From NCBI GenBank assembly GCA_900696665.1, contig CAADGY010000146.1:1-36221 (forward strand): a stretch of DNA of 36,221 nucleotides. The letters are read 5' to 3'. The notes beneath the pieces were generated by a model. The model ran no database searches. It had not been told where the DNA came from and worked only from the letters and a program-made list of their open reading frames with translations. The stretch comes from an uncultured Acidobacteriota bacterium. Lineage in GTDB: Bacteria > Acidobacteriota > Terriglobia > Bryobacterales > Bryobacteraceae. This document shows, piece by piece, positions 1 to 7,137 of the stretch. Position 1 is the first letter of the stretch. Each line of letters opens with the position of its first letter. The translations under genes and the position numbers were made by a program.

Positions 1-151
1 CCTTGCTTTGGAGCGCGCACCCCGGCGCTCCTTATCACTGCTGGGGATCGCCCGGTCCGCGCGTAGAGTGGGCGATGTGGTCAGCGCGAAGGCCGCCTAC
101 GCCGAACTTGCCCAAGTGAGGAAAAAGGCGGACGTCGAATGGGCGGAGTGA
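1..151 (+). CDS. C-terminal end of a TPR-type protein (5' truncated by window)
   Basis: An open frame (codons begin at base 2) runs from the window edge to a TGA at 149-151. It encodes about 49 residues of the form ALERAPRRSLSLLGIARSAR, then GDVVSAKAAYAEL, and ends KADVEWAE. This spacing of small and aromatic residues is what the last TPR helix pair of many exported bacterial TPR proteins looks like (a GD..A A..AY..L pattern). It is convergent with the receptor gene ending at 192, with only 40 bp between them. The start lies outside the window, so the full function cannot be judged. The assignment to TPR is by pattern only; the frame itself could still be chance, but its composition is coding-like. 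Confidence 0.55.
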   Translation, partial: LALERAPRRSLSLLGIARSARRVGDVVSAKAAYAELAQVRKKADVEWAE

Positions 152-191
152 GGTTCGCTCACCCAGCCTGCACAAAAGTATCGGCTGAAGA

Positions 192-3100
192 CTAAAAGCT
201 GAGCCGCAAGCCGAGACTGAACTCGCGCTCTTCCGACGCGCTGATGATTTCACCGAACCCGTTCAGGTTGCGAACGGAGCCGTCGGCATTATATTGGATA
301 TTGCTCACGTTAGCTCCCGGAGTGCCAAACTTCGGTGTGTTAGTGATGTTGAAACCTTCCCCCCGGAATTGCAGATTCACTTTCTCCGTTATGCGGAAAT
401 CGCGGAACATGCTCAAATCCCAATTCACGCGTCCGGGACCGCGCAAGGAATTGAAGCCGGCCGTGCCGAAGCGGGCGTCGTTCACCGCCGCGAAAGCGAA
501 GGGATCGAAATACGGCGTGCCGCGGCCGACCCCCCCTAGAATTTCCACCTCCGGCTTTACCTGGTCGGCACGTTGCGTGCTGAACGGCGCATTGAGCGAA
601 GCTCCCGATGCGGTTACGGAGAAAGGCCGTCCGGACATCAGTGCCACGATACTGTTGAGTTGCCAACCTCCGGCTATGGTGGTGAGTACGCCGTTATCCT
701 TGAGCCAGCGGCGTCCGCGGCCGAAAGGCAGGTCCGTGATGTTTGTGATCTGAAGATTGTGCGTACGGTCGAAGGCGCTGACGGAGCGGTTCAGATAATA
801 CAAATCGGGAATGGCGACGGGCGGCGTGCCGTCGCTCACGTCTGAACCCGAGTTCGTGATCGACTTCGCAAACGTATATGCCACGTTCATCGATACACCC
901 TGCGCGAAACGGCGTTGGAGCTGCGCTTGCAACGAATCGTAGTGGCTCCCGCCGATCGGCGAAACCTCGCGCGTATTTGCCGTTCGTCCGAACTTCTTGA
1001 ACAGTTGGCGTCCGTTGTTTCCTCCGCCAACAGGAGCCCAATTCAATTGCTGGTAGCCGAGCTGCCGGATTTGCCGGGTCGCGACATATCCTACTTCCCC
1101 TACAAAGCCCCATTTCAAATCCTGCTGCACCGTGAAGTTCCACGACTGGATATAACCGCGCCGGAAGTTGAGAGGAACGGTCTGCGTGGAAACATTCGAG
1201 GGCACATCGATGATTCCGTTACCAAGGTCTACTGGCTGAATCGGCGGAATTCCATCAGCCAGCCGGCTTGCCGGAAGCATATTGTTGGGAGCCGGTTCCA
1301 CCAGTTCGATCAATATCGGGTGGTTGGTGCGCAGTGGCCGCGAGAGCGAGTACGGGTCGATGCTGATGCCATAGCCGGTGCGCAGTACGGTCTTCTCAGT
1401 CACGCGGTAGGCGATGCCGAAACGCGGTGCGAACAGCTTCTTGCTAACCTTTACACCCAGGTCCTCTGGAACCGATCCAACACCGCCGATGTACATCTTG
1501 TCCGTTTCCGGATCGTAGCGTTCGAAGCCCCGACCGGCTCGTGCCGGCATCGGAAAGTATTCCCATCGTGTTCCAAACGACAGCGTCAGTTTCTGGTTCA
1601 CCTGCCACCGGTCGCGGACGTAGAGGCTATACCTCCAGGCACGAGTGGTGAATGGAAAGGTGGTCAGAAGGTTCTTACCAACCTGCGTGGGCAAGCCGAG
1701 CAGAAAGCTCGAGAAGCTTTGCGCCTGTGTCACGGTGGGGGCCAGTGTGCTGCATCCGCCCGCTGGATTCGCTATCCTGCACAGCGCAGTCGGACCAGTG
1801 CCGAAGTTGAACCGGCCCCGCGCGCCGGTGGAAGATCCGCCCTGGAATTCAGGCTGGATGTGATTCATCCGTTCGGTGTTGATGTCCAGGCCCCAGCGAA
1901 TCTCGTGGCTGCCCTGCGTCTTGGTAAAGTTGGCCCGCCAGGAAAACTGGTCGTCATTGCGGTAGTAGGGTGTCCATGGCTCTTCAGTTCCGATTGCCGC
2001 ATAACCGCTGATAGAAAACAGCGGCCATCCGCTCTGGAACCGTTCCGGTCCGTTAGTTCCGGGGATCCCGAGCAGATCGGTTCCGAAGTTTTCTCCGATA
2101 CCAGGCTGCTCCACGTTTGTATTCTGGCGTCCCCACCCGAAGAAGCCGTCCATCAGCAGCGTCGGCGTGAAAATGTAGTTCGCTCCGAGGCTGATGCGAT
2201 TGTTGTATCCCCAGGCTCTGCCGGCATTGCCGCCGCCGACGCGTGCGCCGTCCAGTTGGTCGCCGAACGCGGTGGGGTTCGTAATGCCGAAATCGAAATA
2301 GCTGATGCTGCCAAAAAAGTTGAGGCTTTCGTTGAGGTAATAGTTCGCCTTCGAATCGAGCGACCACCTGTTGGCTGCAAACGGCACTGAGGCGAAAAAG
2401 TTATTCGTCTCCGACCCCTCCGCCATGTTCGGCAGCGGCAGGCGTTCGAGCAGCTTGCCGACAATCGGCGAAATCCGCTTTGCCGGAATCAGGTTTCCGG
2501 CGAACGCGGCACGCCCGACTCCATTCTCATCGCCGGTGAGCGGATCGTAAACCGGCACTGTGAAGTCAGAGAAGTCTCCGCCACGAATCTTGGCGGTGGG
2601 AACCGACAGGATGGCGGTGGAGTTTTCGCGCTCGTGCCGGCGTTCGAAACTGGTGAAGAAAAAGAGCTTATCCCGCTTGATCGGTCCGCCCAGTGTGCCG
2701 CCGTACTGATTCGAGATAAACTTGCCCTTGTCCTGGTTTGCCGGCAGAAAGTATTTGCGCGCGCGAAGGTGTTGATTGTTGTGGTATTCGAATGCGGAGC
2801 CGTGAAACTGGTTTGTGCCGCTTTTGATCTGAACGTTAATCACGGCGCCGCCAGCCAGTCCCTGTTCCGCATCGAAGCTATTCGTTGTGACATTCACTGT
2901 TTCAATGGATTCGAGGGCCGGCACAATGGCGCTGTTGCCCACGTTCCAGATATGCGCACTGGTGGCGCCGTCGATCATCGTCGAAGTTCCCGAACGGCTG
3001 GTGCCGTTTACGTTGAAACGCCGGGAGCGAGACGGGTTACATCCGCCCATACGGCCTTCGCGAACAGAGCCTTCCATTTCGAATCCAGGCAGTGTCTGGA

Positions 3101-3596
3101 ACAACGTCTGGTAGTTGCGTCCAACCGGTACAGGCAGATTTTCCACCTGTCTTGTCGAGATTTCGTGCCGCACGTCCGCGCGATCCGTCTGCAGCGGCAC
3201 CGCTGCTTCACTTGCGACCACCGTCACCTGCTCGGATACGCCGGCAACTCGCAGTGGAGCATCCACGCGCGCCGTGGTATTCACCGCGACTACCACCTCG
3301 CGGCTGATGAACTCGGCGAACCCGGATGCCGATACGCGGACCACGTAGGTCCCCGAAGGCACGTTTGGGAAGCTGTAGAAACCTTCCGGGTTCGTATCGC
3401 CGCTCCGCGTCAGGTTGGTTTCCTTGTTGGTAATGGTTACCTTGGCGCCGGGAACGGCGCTGCCGGATTCATCGCGCACATTTCCGACGATGGAGCTGTA
3501 TAGAACCTGTGCGTATGCCGCTGCCGTGTTCATCCCCAGCACGGCAAGACATGCCGCGGCGATGCGCAATTTTCCCCTACGAAGTCCTTTTGTCAT
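192..3596 (-). CDS. Oar-type TonB-dependent receptor with CarboxypepD_reg-like N-terminus
   Basis: A 1134-residue outer-membrane receptor. After a Sec signal peptide (basic MTKGLRRGK, hydrophobic core, AAAYAQ cleavage region) comes a carboxypeptidase-regulatory-like beta domain (about residues 30-105; GNVRDESGSAVPGAKVTITN is its typical first strand). A plug domain follows (about 120-270), with MIDGATSAHIWNVG and a typical plug-end block VINVQIKSGTNQFHGS. The rest is a long beta-barrel ending in the usual aromatic strand (FSLGLRLSF). Such receptors are abundant in Acidobacteriota and are thought to import or bind large glycans or peptides; the substrate is unknown. The start at 3596 is chosen because GAGGAGG lies just upstream; the frame is also open to an ATG at 3632, which would add MEADEHQYRGGA (see the leader finding). 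It has its own promoter at 3662-3690. No TonB ExbBD genes are nearby. Confidence 0.9.
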   Translation of the reverse strand: MTKGLRRGKLRIAAACLAVLGMNTAAAYAQVLYSSIVGNVRDESGSAVPGAKVTITNKETNLTRSGDTNPEGFYSFPNVPSGTYVVRVSASGFAEFISREVVVAVNTTARVDAPLRVAGVSEQVTVVASEAAVPLQTDRADVRHEISTRQVENLPVPVGRNYQTLFQTLPGFEMEGSVREGRMGGCNPSRSRRFNVNGTSRSGTSTMIDGATSAHIWNVGNSAIVPALESIETVNVTTNSFDAEQGLAGGAVINVQIKSGTNQFHGSAFEYHNNQHLRARKYFLPANQDKGKFISNQYGGTLGGPIKRDKLFFFTSFERRHERENSTAILSVPTAKIRGGDFSDFTVPVYDPLTGDENGVGRAAFAGNLIPAKRISPIVGKLLERLPLPNMAEGSETNNFFASVPFAANRWSLDSKANYYLNESLNFFGSISYFDFGITNPTAFGDQLDGARVGGGNAGRAWGYNNRISLGANYIFTPTLLMDGFFGWGRQNTNVEQPGIGENFGTDLLGIPGTNGPERFQSGWPLFSISGYAAIGTEEPWTPYYRNDDQFSWRANFTKTQGSHEIRWGLDINTERMNHIQPEFQGGSSTGARGRFNFGTGPTALCRIANPAGGCSTLAPTVTQAQSFSSFLLGLPTQVGKNLLTTFPFTTRAWRYSLYVRDRWQVNQKLTLSFGTRWEYFPMPARAGRGFERYDPETDKMYIGGVGSVPEDLGVKVSKKLFAPRFGIAYRVTEKTVLRTGYGISIDPYSLSRPLRTNHPILIELVEPAPNNMLPASRLADGIPPIQPVDLGNGIIDVPSNVSTQTVPLNFRRGYIQSWNFTVQQDLKWGFVGEVGYVATRQIRQLGYQQLNWAPVGGGNNGRQLFKKFGRTANTREVSPIGGSHYDSLQAQLQRRFAQGVSMNVAYTFAKSITNSGSDVSDGTPPVAIPDLYYLNRSVSAFDRTHNLQITNITDLPFGRGRRWLKDNGVLTTIAGGWQLNSIVALMSGRPFSVTASGASLNAPFSTQRADQVKPEVEILGGVGRGTPYFDPFAFAAVNDARFGTAGFNSLRGPGRVNWDLSMFRDFRITEKVNLQFRGEGFNITNTPKFGTPGANVSNIQYNADGSVRNLNGFGEIISASEEREFSLGLRLSF

Positions 3597-3600
3597 TGCC

Positions 3601-3690
3601 CCTCCTCGATACTGGTGTTCATCGGCTTCCATCCCCAGTGAAGCCGAGAACTTCAGGTGATTTTATACATGTTGCGGGAAATAAAGTCAA
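3601..3690 (-). repeat. Promoter-leader repeat, copy A
   Basis: This block matches 4828-4922 on the same strand. Shared parts are TTGACTTT and ATGTATAA of the promoter, an ATG exactly 35 nt after the first base of the -10 box in both copies, and GCCGATGA.CACCA.TAT further on. Copy B has 6 extra bases before GCCGATGA. The two copies lead into unrelated proteins (receptor and GH20-like), so the similarity is in the regulatory/leader DNA, not in the genes. Confidence 0.7.
3662..3690 (-). promoter_or_regulatory. Sigma-70-type promoter of the 192-3596 receptor gene
   Basis: On the minus strand TTGACT (3690-3685) is separated by 17 nt from TATAAA (3667-3662). This is close to the housekeeping consensus with optimal spacing. 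The predicted transcript starts about 20-25 nt upstream of the ATG at 3632. The same hexamers and spacing recur upstream of the gene at 3737-4804. Confidence 0.75.
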
Positions 3691-3706
3691 TATTCAGAGC
3701 TACTAA

Positions 3707-3723
3707 CGCTGCTAACGGCAGCG
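3707..3723 (-). terminator. Possible weak terminator hairpin downstream of the GH20-like gene
   Basis: CGCTGC-cgtta-GCAGCG forms a 6-bp perfect stem with a 5-nt loop, 13 nt past the stop of the 3737-4804 gene and before the receptor promoter. No clear T-run follows, so intrinsic termination is doubtful. Confidence 0.3.
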
Positions 3724-3736
3724 CGTAGGGTGGCGG

Positions 3737-4804
3737 TTAGCCGCGGCGCAGGTCTTTGAATAGCTCGCGGAAACATGCTGCGGTCTCTCTTGCTTGCGGG
3801 GACGCGTCCTTTTCTCCGGAATAGGCCTTTGCGAACTGCGTGAAGCCTACCCAGGTTGTCTGAATCATCCCGAGAAGCCGGTCTGCCACGACGCTCGTTG
3901 CGTCCCGGCGTGCGGCCCGGATCTGATCGAGTTGCCGCAATGCGACCGAGGCTTTTCTCCAGGGACAGCTCGCGGTTCGGAATCCATGCAGAGCAAACCA
4001 GATGGCCGTTGGATGTGCAGCTTCGTAGTGCCAGTCGCACATGATCACGTCCTTCGGAATCGAAGGCAAAGCCATATGGGTGTTATCCAGGCTTGCCTCC
4101 CACTTGCCGATCCCAGTCGCAGCGCCATCCAGAAACCGGTCTGCCCACATCCAGAGGGTTGTTCCCCTCCCGGCCAGATGATCGTGGATCAGCCGCACCT
4201 CGCCGCCGAACAGCTCCGCCTTGTTTGCACCACGGCACCGCGGGCATGCTTCCTCTGCCAGCAGAAATACTTCGTCCAAACCCGCGTGGAAGTCATGCGC
4301 GTCACAGAGCTCGCAGAGATCATCGACGAGCCCCAGCACAACCTCGTGAACGTTCGGGTGCCGAGGGCAGTAACTGCGGCAATAGATGCCTTCGTTCTCC
4401 GGGTAGAGCCCCGGCGATTCATCGAACTCCGGATGAGTTCGCAGGAGCGCAAATGTTGTCTTGGCCCAGCTCTGATGCCCAAGCAGATTAATCTGTGGGA
4501 TGAGCTTAGCTCCGGCGTTACGGACTGTGCGGGCAAGGGAACGCACCTGTTCAGGACTTAATGCCGGCTCGTCGACAATCTTCGGAAAGCGGCGGTTGCG
4601 GAAACCGTAGTTGAACTCCAGAAAGAGTGTGTTCACACCCTCTTTAGGCAGCACTTCTTCGAAAAAGCGCTGCGCCAGTTCCATATCCGCGGGACGGGGC
4701 GCGGCAAGGTGCAATCCGCGCAGCGGAATACGCGGCGAGGCACTGGCAGCAGCCGGGGACACGGGCGCTAGCGTGACGCTTTGGAGGAATTGCCGGCGGC
4801 GCAT
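3737..4804 (-). CDS. Exported GH20-like (beta-hexosaminidase-type TIM barrel) protein
   Basis: A 355-residue protein with an N-terminal export signal (MRRRQFLQSVTL, Tat-like, then SPAAASAS). It continues as a TIM-barrel glycosidase-like domain: LRGLHLAAPRP, NTLFLEFNYGF, KLIPQINLLGHQSW, and HAGLDEVFLL with the adjacent acidic pair D177-E178. That pair matches the D-E catalytic pair of family 20 hexosaminidases, where Asp orients the substrate acetamido group and Glu is the acid. The CPRCRG segment just after it is common in GH20-like proteins of environmental bacteria. The protein is shorter than classical GH20 enzymes (no separate N-terminal beta domain), so activity is inferred, not certain. 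An SD-like GAGAGG sits 6 nt before the ATG. It is divergent from the SUMF1-hydrolase gene and has its own promoter at 4894-4922. A hexosaminidase would fit the galactosamine operon downstream. Confidence 0.7.
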   Translation of the reverse strand: MRRRQFLQSVTLAPVSPAAASASPRIPLRGLHLAAPRPADMELAQRFFEEVLPKEGVNTLFLEFNYGFRNRRFPKIVDEPALSPEQVRSLARTVRNAGAKLIPQINLLGHQSWAKTTFALLRTHPEFDESPGLYPENEGIYCRSYCPRHPNVHEVVLGLVDDLCELCDAHDFHAGLDEVFLLAEEACPRCRGANKAELFGGEVRLIHDHLAGRGTTLWMWADRFLDGAATGIGKWEASLDNTHMALPSIPKDVIMCDWHYEAAHPTAIWFALHGFRTASCPWRKASVALRQLDQIRAARRDATSVVADRLLGMIQTTWVGFTQFAKAYSGEKDASPQARETAACFRELFKDLRRG

Positions 4805-4807
4805 TGC

Positions 4808-4864
4808 TCACCTCTCGCTTTCGTTGACTCCTGTATATTGGTGCTCATCGGCGTCCGCCGCCAT
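4808..4864 (-). CDS. Candidate 18-residue leader peptide upstream of the GH20-like gene
   Basis: A short frame starts at the ATG 35 nt after the -10 box and encodes MAADADEHQYTGVNESER. It ends in TGA only 3 nt before, and in the same frame as, the ATG of the GH20-like gene. The matching leader in front of the receptor (from 3632) encodes MEADEHQYRGGA and runs without a stop into the receptor. The shared ADEHQY and equal promoter-to-ATG distance favour a real translated leader, perhaps a translation-coupling device. An overlapping alternative frame (MSTNIQ here, MNTSIE in the other copy) is also conserved, so the frame is not certain. Confidence 0.35.
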   Translation of the reverse strand: MAADADEHQYTGVNESER

Positions 4865-4922
4865 GGGGCTGCGAACTATCGGATGATGGTCTTCTTATAC
4901 ATGCCACCGAAAACAAAGTCAA
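4828..4922 (-). repeat. Promoter-leader repeat, copy B
   Basis: This is the partner of the block at 3601-3690 (same strand, about 1.23 kb apart). It includes the promoter at 4894-4922 and the GCCGATGAGCACCAATAT segment. The part between the -10 box and the leader ATG is diverged in sequence but identical in length. Confidence 0.7.
4894..4922 (-). promoter_or_regulatory. Sigma-70-type promoter of the GH20-like gene
   Basis: On the minus strand TTGACT (4922-4917) and TATAAG (4899-4894) are spaced by 17 nt. It lies across the start codon and first signal-peptide codons of the plus-strand gene beginning at 4901, so the two genes overlap face-to-back at their promoters. Confidence 0.7.
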
Positions 4923-6730
4923 CGCTCGACTGCTGGAGATCTTTCTACCTGATACCAGTAGTTGCCCTGTTCGTCTGTGCTGCCGCGCACGCACAGCAAC
5001 GCTCAATGATTCCCATCGAGGGCAGAACGGCGGAAGTCCTGGACGAAGCCACGAAAATCAATGTCACGGTCACCACGCCCCCATTCCTGATTTCACCCAT
5101 GGAGGTGACACAGGCGGAGTTCGAGTCCGTGACTGGCTACAATCCTTCGCATCACAAAGGCGCCCGGCTGCCGGTTGAAAACGTCACTTGGTGGGAAGCC
5201 ATTCGCTACTCAAACCTGCGCAGCATTCGCGAAGGCCTGGAGCCCGTATACGACCTCACAAACGGATCATGGGACCGTTCGAAGAACGGGTACCGTCTTC
5301 CCACTAATGCTGAATGGACCCTGGCTCTGGGCGCCCTGCCGGATGCCGCCAAAATGACCGCTTTCGCCAACCTGGGTTCGAGCGACACGAAAGATGCGGG
5401 CGCGCTGCTCGAATCTGTAAAAACCCGCGGCACGCGCAATGCGGGCAGCCTTCAACCCACCGCGAATGGACTCTACGACATGATCGGCAACGTCTGGGAA
5501 TGGGTCTACGACTACGCAAACCCCACATCCGCCGTGTACTCGGCGGCGAGTCCTTCGGGGCCAGGAACCGGCGTCGCCCGAATGGTTCGCGGGGGCTCCT
5601 TTGCCAGTACGACTTCCCGCTGGGCCCGTGGATACCGCTCATCGATCGAGCCAGATCGCAAGAGCCGCTTCACCGGATTTCGAGTCGCCCGGAATCAACC
5701 CGCCCCGGCGGCGAAGCCCGGCCGGCCAGCCTGGCTCAGCGAGGTGCTGACTCCACCGGCGGAAATCGGCAATTCCACCGGCAAGCTCTCCGCGTTGGTT
5801 CCCGAAGGCGACCGCCTCGACACTTGGAACGAAAACCGGGCGGAACTCAGAAAGAAGTGGAATGGGATTCTGGGCAGCATGAATCTGACACCACCGGCGC
5901 CCGCCGTACGGGTGGTGGAAACGTTCGAAGAGCCTGCCTATTCCGGCCGGCTGATGTATCTGCAGGTGGAGCCGGACTATTGGGAAAAGATCCTCGTCAT
6001 GACTCCGCATACGCGTGTGTCCAAGCCGCTGCCGGTGGTGATCGTGCCATATTACGACGTCGACACGCCGGCGGGGAAAGACCTCGGGGGACGGCTTTTC
6101 ACGCCACTCGGCACACGTTCATACGCCCACCTGGCCGTGCAACAGGGCTACATCGCCGTCGCCATACGCTGGTTTGGCGAAAGCTATGGGGAACACTATG
6201 CGGAAGCGGTCGCCAATCTCAAACTGCGGCACCCGAATGTCACCGGTCTCGGAAAGTGGGTCTGGGATTCGCAGCGGCTGCTCGATTATATCTACACGTT
6301 GCCGGAGGCAGACCACAGCCGCATCGGCATTATCGGCCATTCGCTGGGCGGCAAGATGGCACTGTATGCCGGCGCTATGGATGACCGCATTACCGCTGTC
6401 GTATCGTCGGAACCGGGCATCGGCCTCAGCTTCTCCAACTATGAAGACTACTGGTATCTCGGCGAGAAGACGCGCTCGCTCCCGGCCGGCACGGACCATC
6501 ATGAACTGCTCGCGATGATTGCGCCGCGGCCATTCCTGCTGATTGGCGGCGACGATTCCGACAACGCGAAAAGCTGGTATTACATCAATGCGGCGAAAGC
6601 GGTCTACAGCTTACTCGGCAAACCGGATCAAATCGCCTACCTCAACCACCATTCGGGCCACAGCCCGACGCCGGATTCCATCTACAAGGCTATGGAGTGG
6701 CTGAAGCGATCGTTTATGAAGGAGGAGTGA
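4901..6730 (+). CDS. SUMF1 (FGE-like) domain fused to an alpha/beta hydrolase, exported
   Basis: A 609-residue fusion. A signal peptide (MPPKTKSTLDCWRS, hydrophobic core, AAAHAQQ) is followed by a SUMF1/formylglycine-generating-enzyme-like domain (about residues 35-265). Its hallmarks are seen: MEVTQAEFESVTGYNPS, LPVENVTWWEAIRYSN, GYRLPTNAEW, GLYDMIGNVWEWVYDY, RMVRGGSF and FTGFRVAR. After a linker comes a dienelactone/acetyl-xylan-esterase-like alpha/beta hydrolase (about 350-605) with nucleophile elbow GHSLGG (Ser481), then APRPFLLIGGDDS and HHSGHSPTP for the likely Asp and His. The hydrolase half suggests an esterase for acylated glycans. The SUMF1 half may be a binding module instead of an active sulfatase activator, but the next gene is a sulfatase remnant. 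ATG codons at 4883/4886 are alternative starts; none has a strong SD. Confidence 0.85.
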   Translation: MPPKTKSTLDCWRSFYLIPVVALFVCAAAHAQQRSMIPIEGRTAEVLDEATKINVTVTTPPFLISPMEVTQAEFESVTGYNPSHHKGARLPVENVTWWEAIRYSNLRSIREGLEPVYDLTNGSWDRSKNGYRLPTNAEWTLALGALPDAAKMTAFANLGSSDTKDAGALLESVKTRGTRNAGSLQPTANGLYDMIGNVWEWVYDYANPTSAVYSAASPSGPGTGVARMVRGGSFASTTSRWARGYRSSIEPDRKSRFTGFRVARNQPAPAAKPGRPAWLSEVLTPPAEIGNSTGKLSALVPEGDRLDTWNENRAELRKKWNGILGSMNLTPPAPAVRVVETFEEPAYSGRLMYLQVEPDYWEKILVMTPHTRVSKPLPVVIVPYYDVDTPAGKDLGGRLFTPLGTRSYAHLAVQQGYIAVAIRWFGESYGEHYAEAVANLKLRHPNVTGLGKWVWDSQRLLDYIYTLPEADHSRIGIIGHSLGGKMALYAGAMDDRITAVVSSEPGIGLSFSNYEDYWYLGEKTRSLPAGTDHHELLAMIAPRPFLLIGGDDSDNAKSWYYINAAKAVYSLLGKPDQIAYLNHHSGHSPTPDSIYKAMEWLKRSFMKEE

Positions 6731-7137
6731 TGAAGAATCGTAGGCAACTCCTCGCCGGGGCCGCTTCGGTAACGGTGGCGCCTGCTCAGCAGCCGCGGGA
6801 CGCCGTGCTGTATTCAAAACGCCTACGCGACGCGGGATACCTGCTGGGACACGCCGGGAAATGGCACGTGTCCTGGCTTCGCGGGCCTTTCGAATCCGGC
6901 TTCCAGGAAGTGGCCGGCCTCCCTTCCTATCGCGATGCGGCGAAGGACAACGAGCGCAGTGAGGTGAACGTGCAACGCTCGAAGAAGAACCAACTGCGGC
7001 GCGTGGTAAGCGAACCATGCAGTGGGTGTGCCGCGGCACCTTTTTCTTCGCAGGTAAAACATCACCATATAAAGAGAAAAGAAACTGAAAGACTTATGTA
7101 TTGTTATACTTTTCTTAAAGGAATGGATTCATGGTGA
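6730..7137 (+). pseudogene. Sulfatase remnant (internally deleted, catalytic motif lost)
   Basis: The ATG overlaps the TGA of the preceding gene (TGATG). The frame begins with a secretion signal (MKNRRQLLAGAASVTVAP) and then jumps straight to SKRLRDAGYLLGHAGKWHVS and ESGFQEVAGLPSYRDAAKD. That second block is the conserved segment lying C-terminal to the active site in type I sulfatases (pattern AGY..G..GKWH). The first catalytic domain part, including the C/S-x-P-x-R formylglycine motif, is missing. After about position 6955 nothing sulfatase-like remains. The frame drifts through basic low-complexity sequence to a TGA overlapping the agaS start. It is best read as a gene with at least two deletions. 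An alternative is an unrelated 135-residue hypothetical protein. Confidence 0.6.
7102..7122 (+). promoter_or_regulatory. Candidate extended -10 promoter and SD for the agaS operon
   Basis: TGTTATACT (7102-7110) fits the extended -10 pattern TG-N-TATAAT. It lies in an AT-rich patch of about 70 bp (7050-7120) that stands out from the GC-rich surroundings. AAAGGA at 7117-7122 serves as a ribosome site for the ATG at 7131. There is no good -35 hexamer. Confidence 0.4.

Noticed and set aside
149-170. GTGAG-gttcg-CTCAC hairpin after the first partial gene
   Set aside because: Only a 5-bp stem and no T-run; too weak to call a terminator.
915-2390. Long open frame (+) opposite the first receptor gene
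   Set aside because: It is antisense to a clearly recognisable receptor. Its residues are arginine-rich and match no family; GC-rich codon bias creates such frames.
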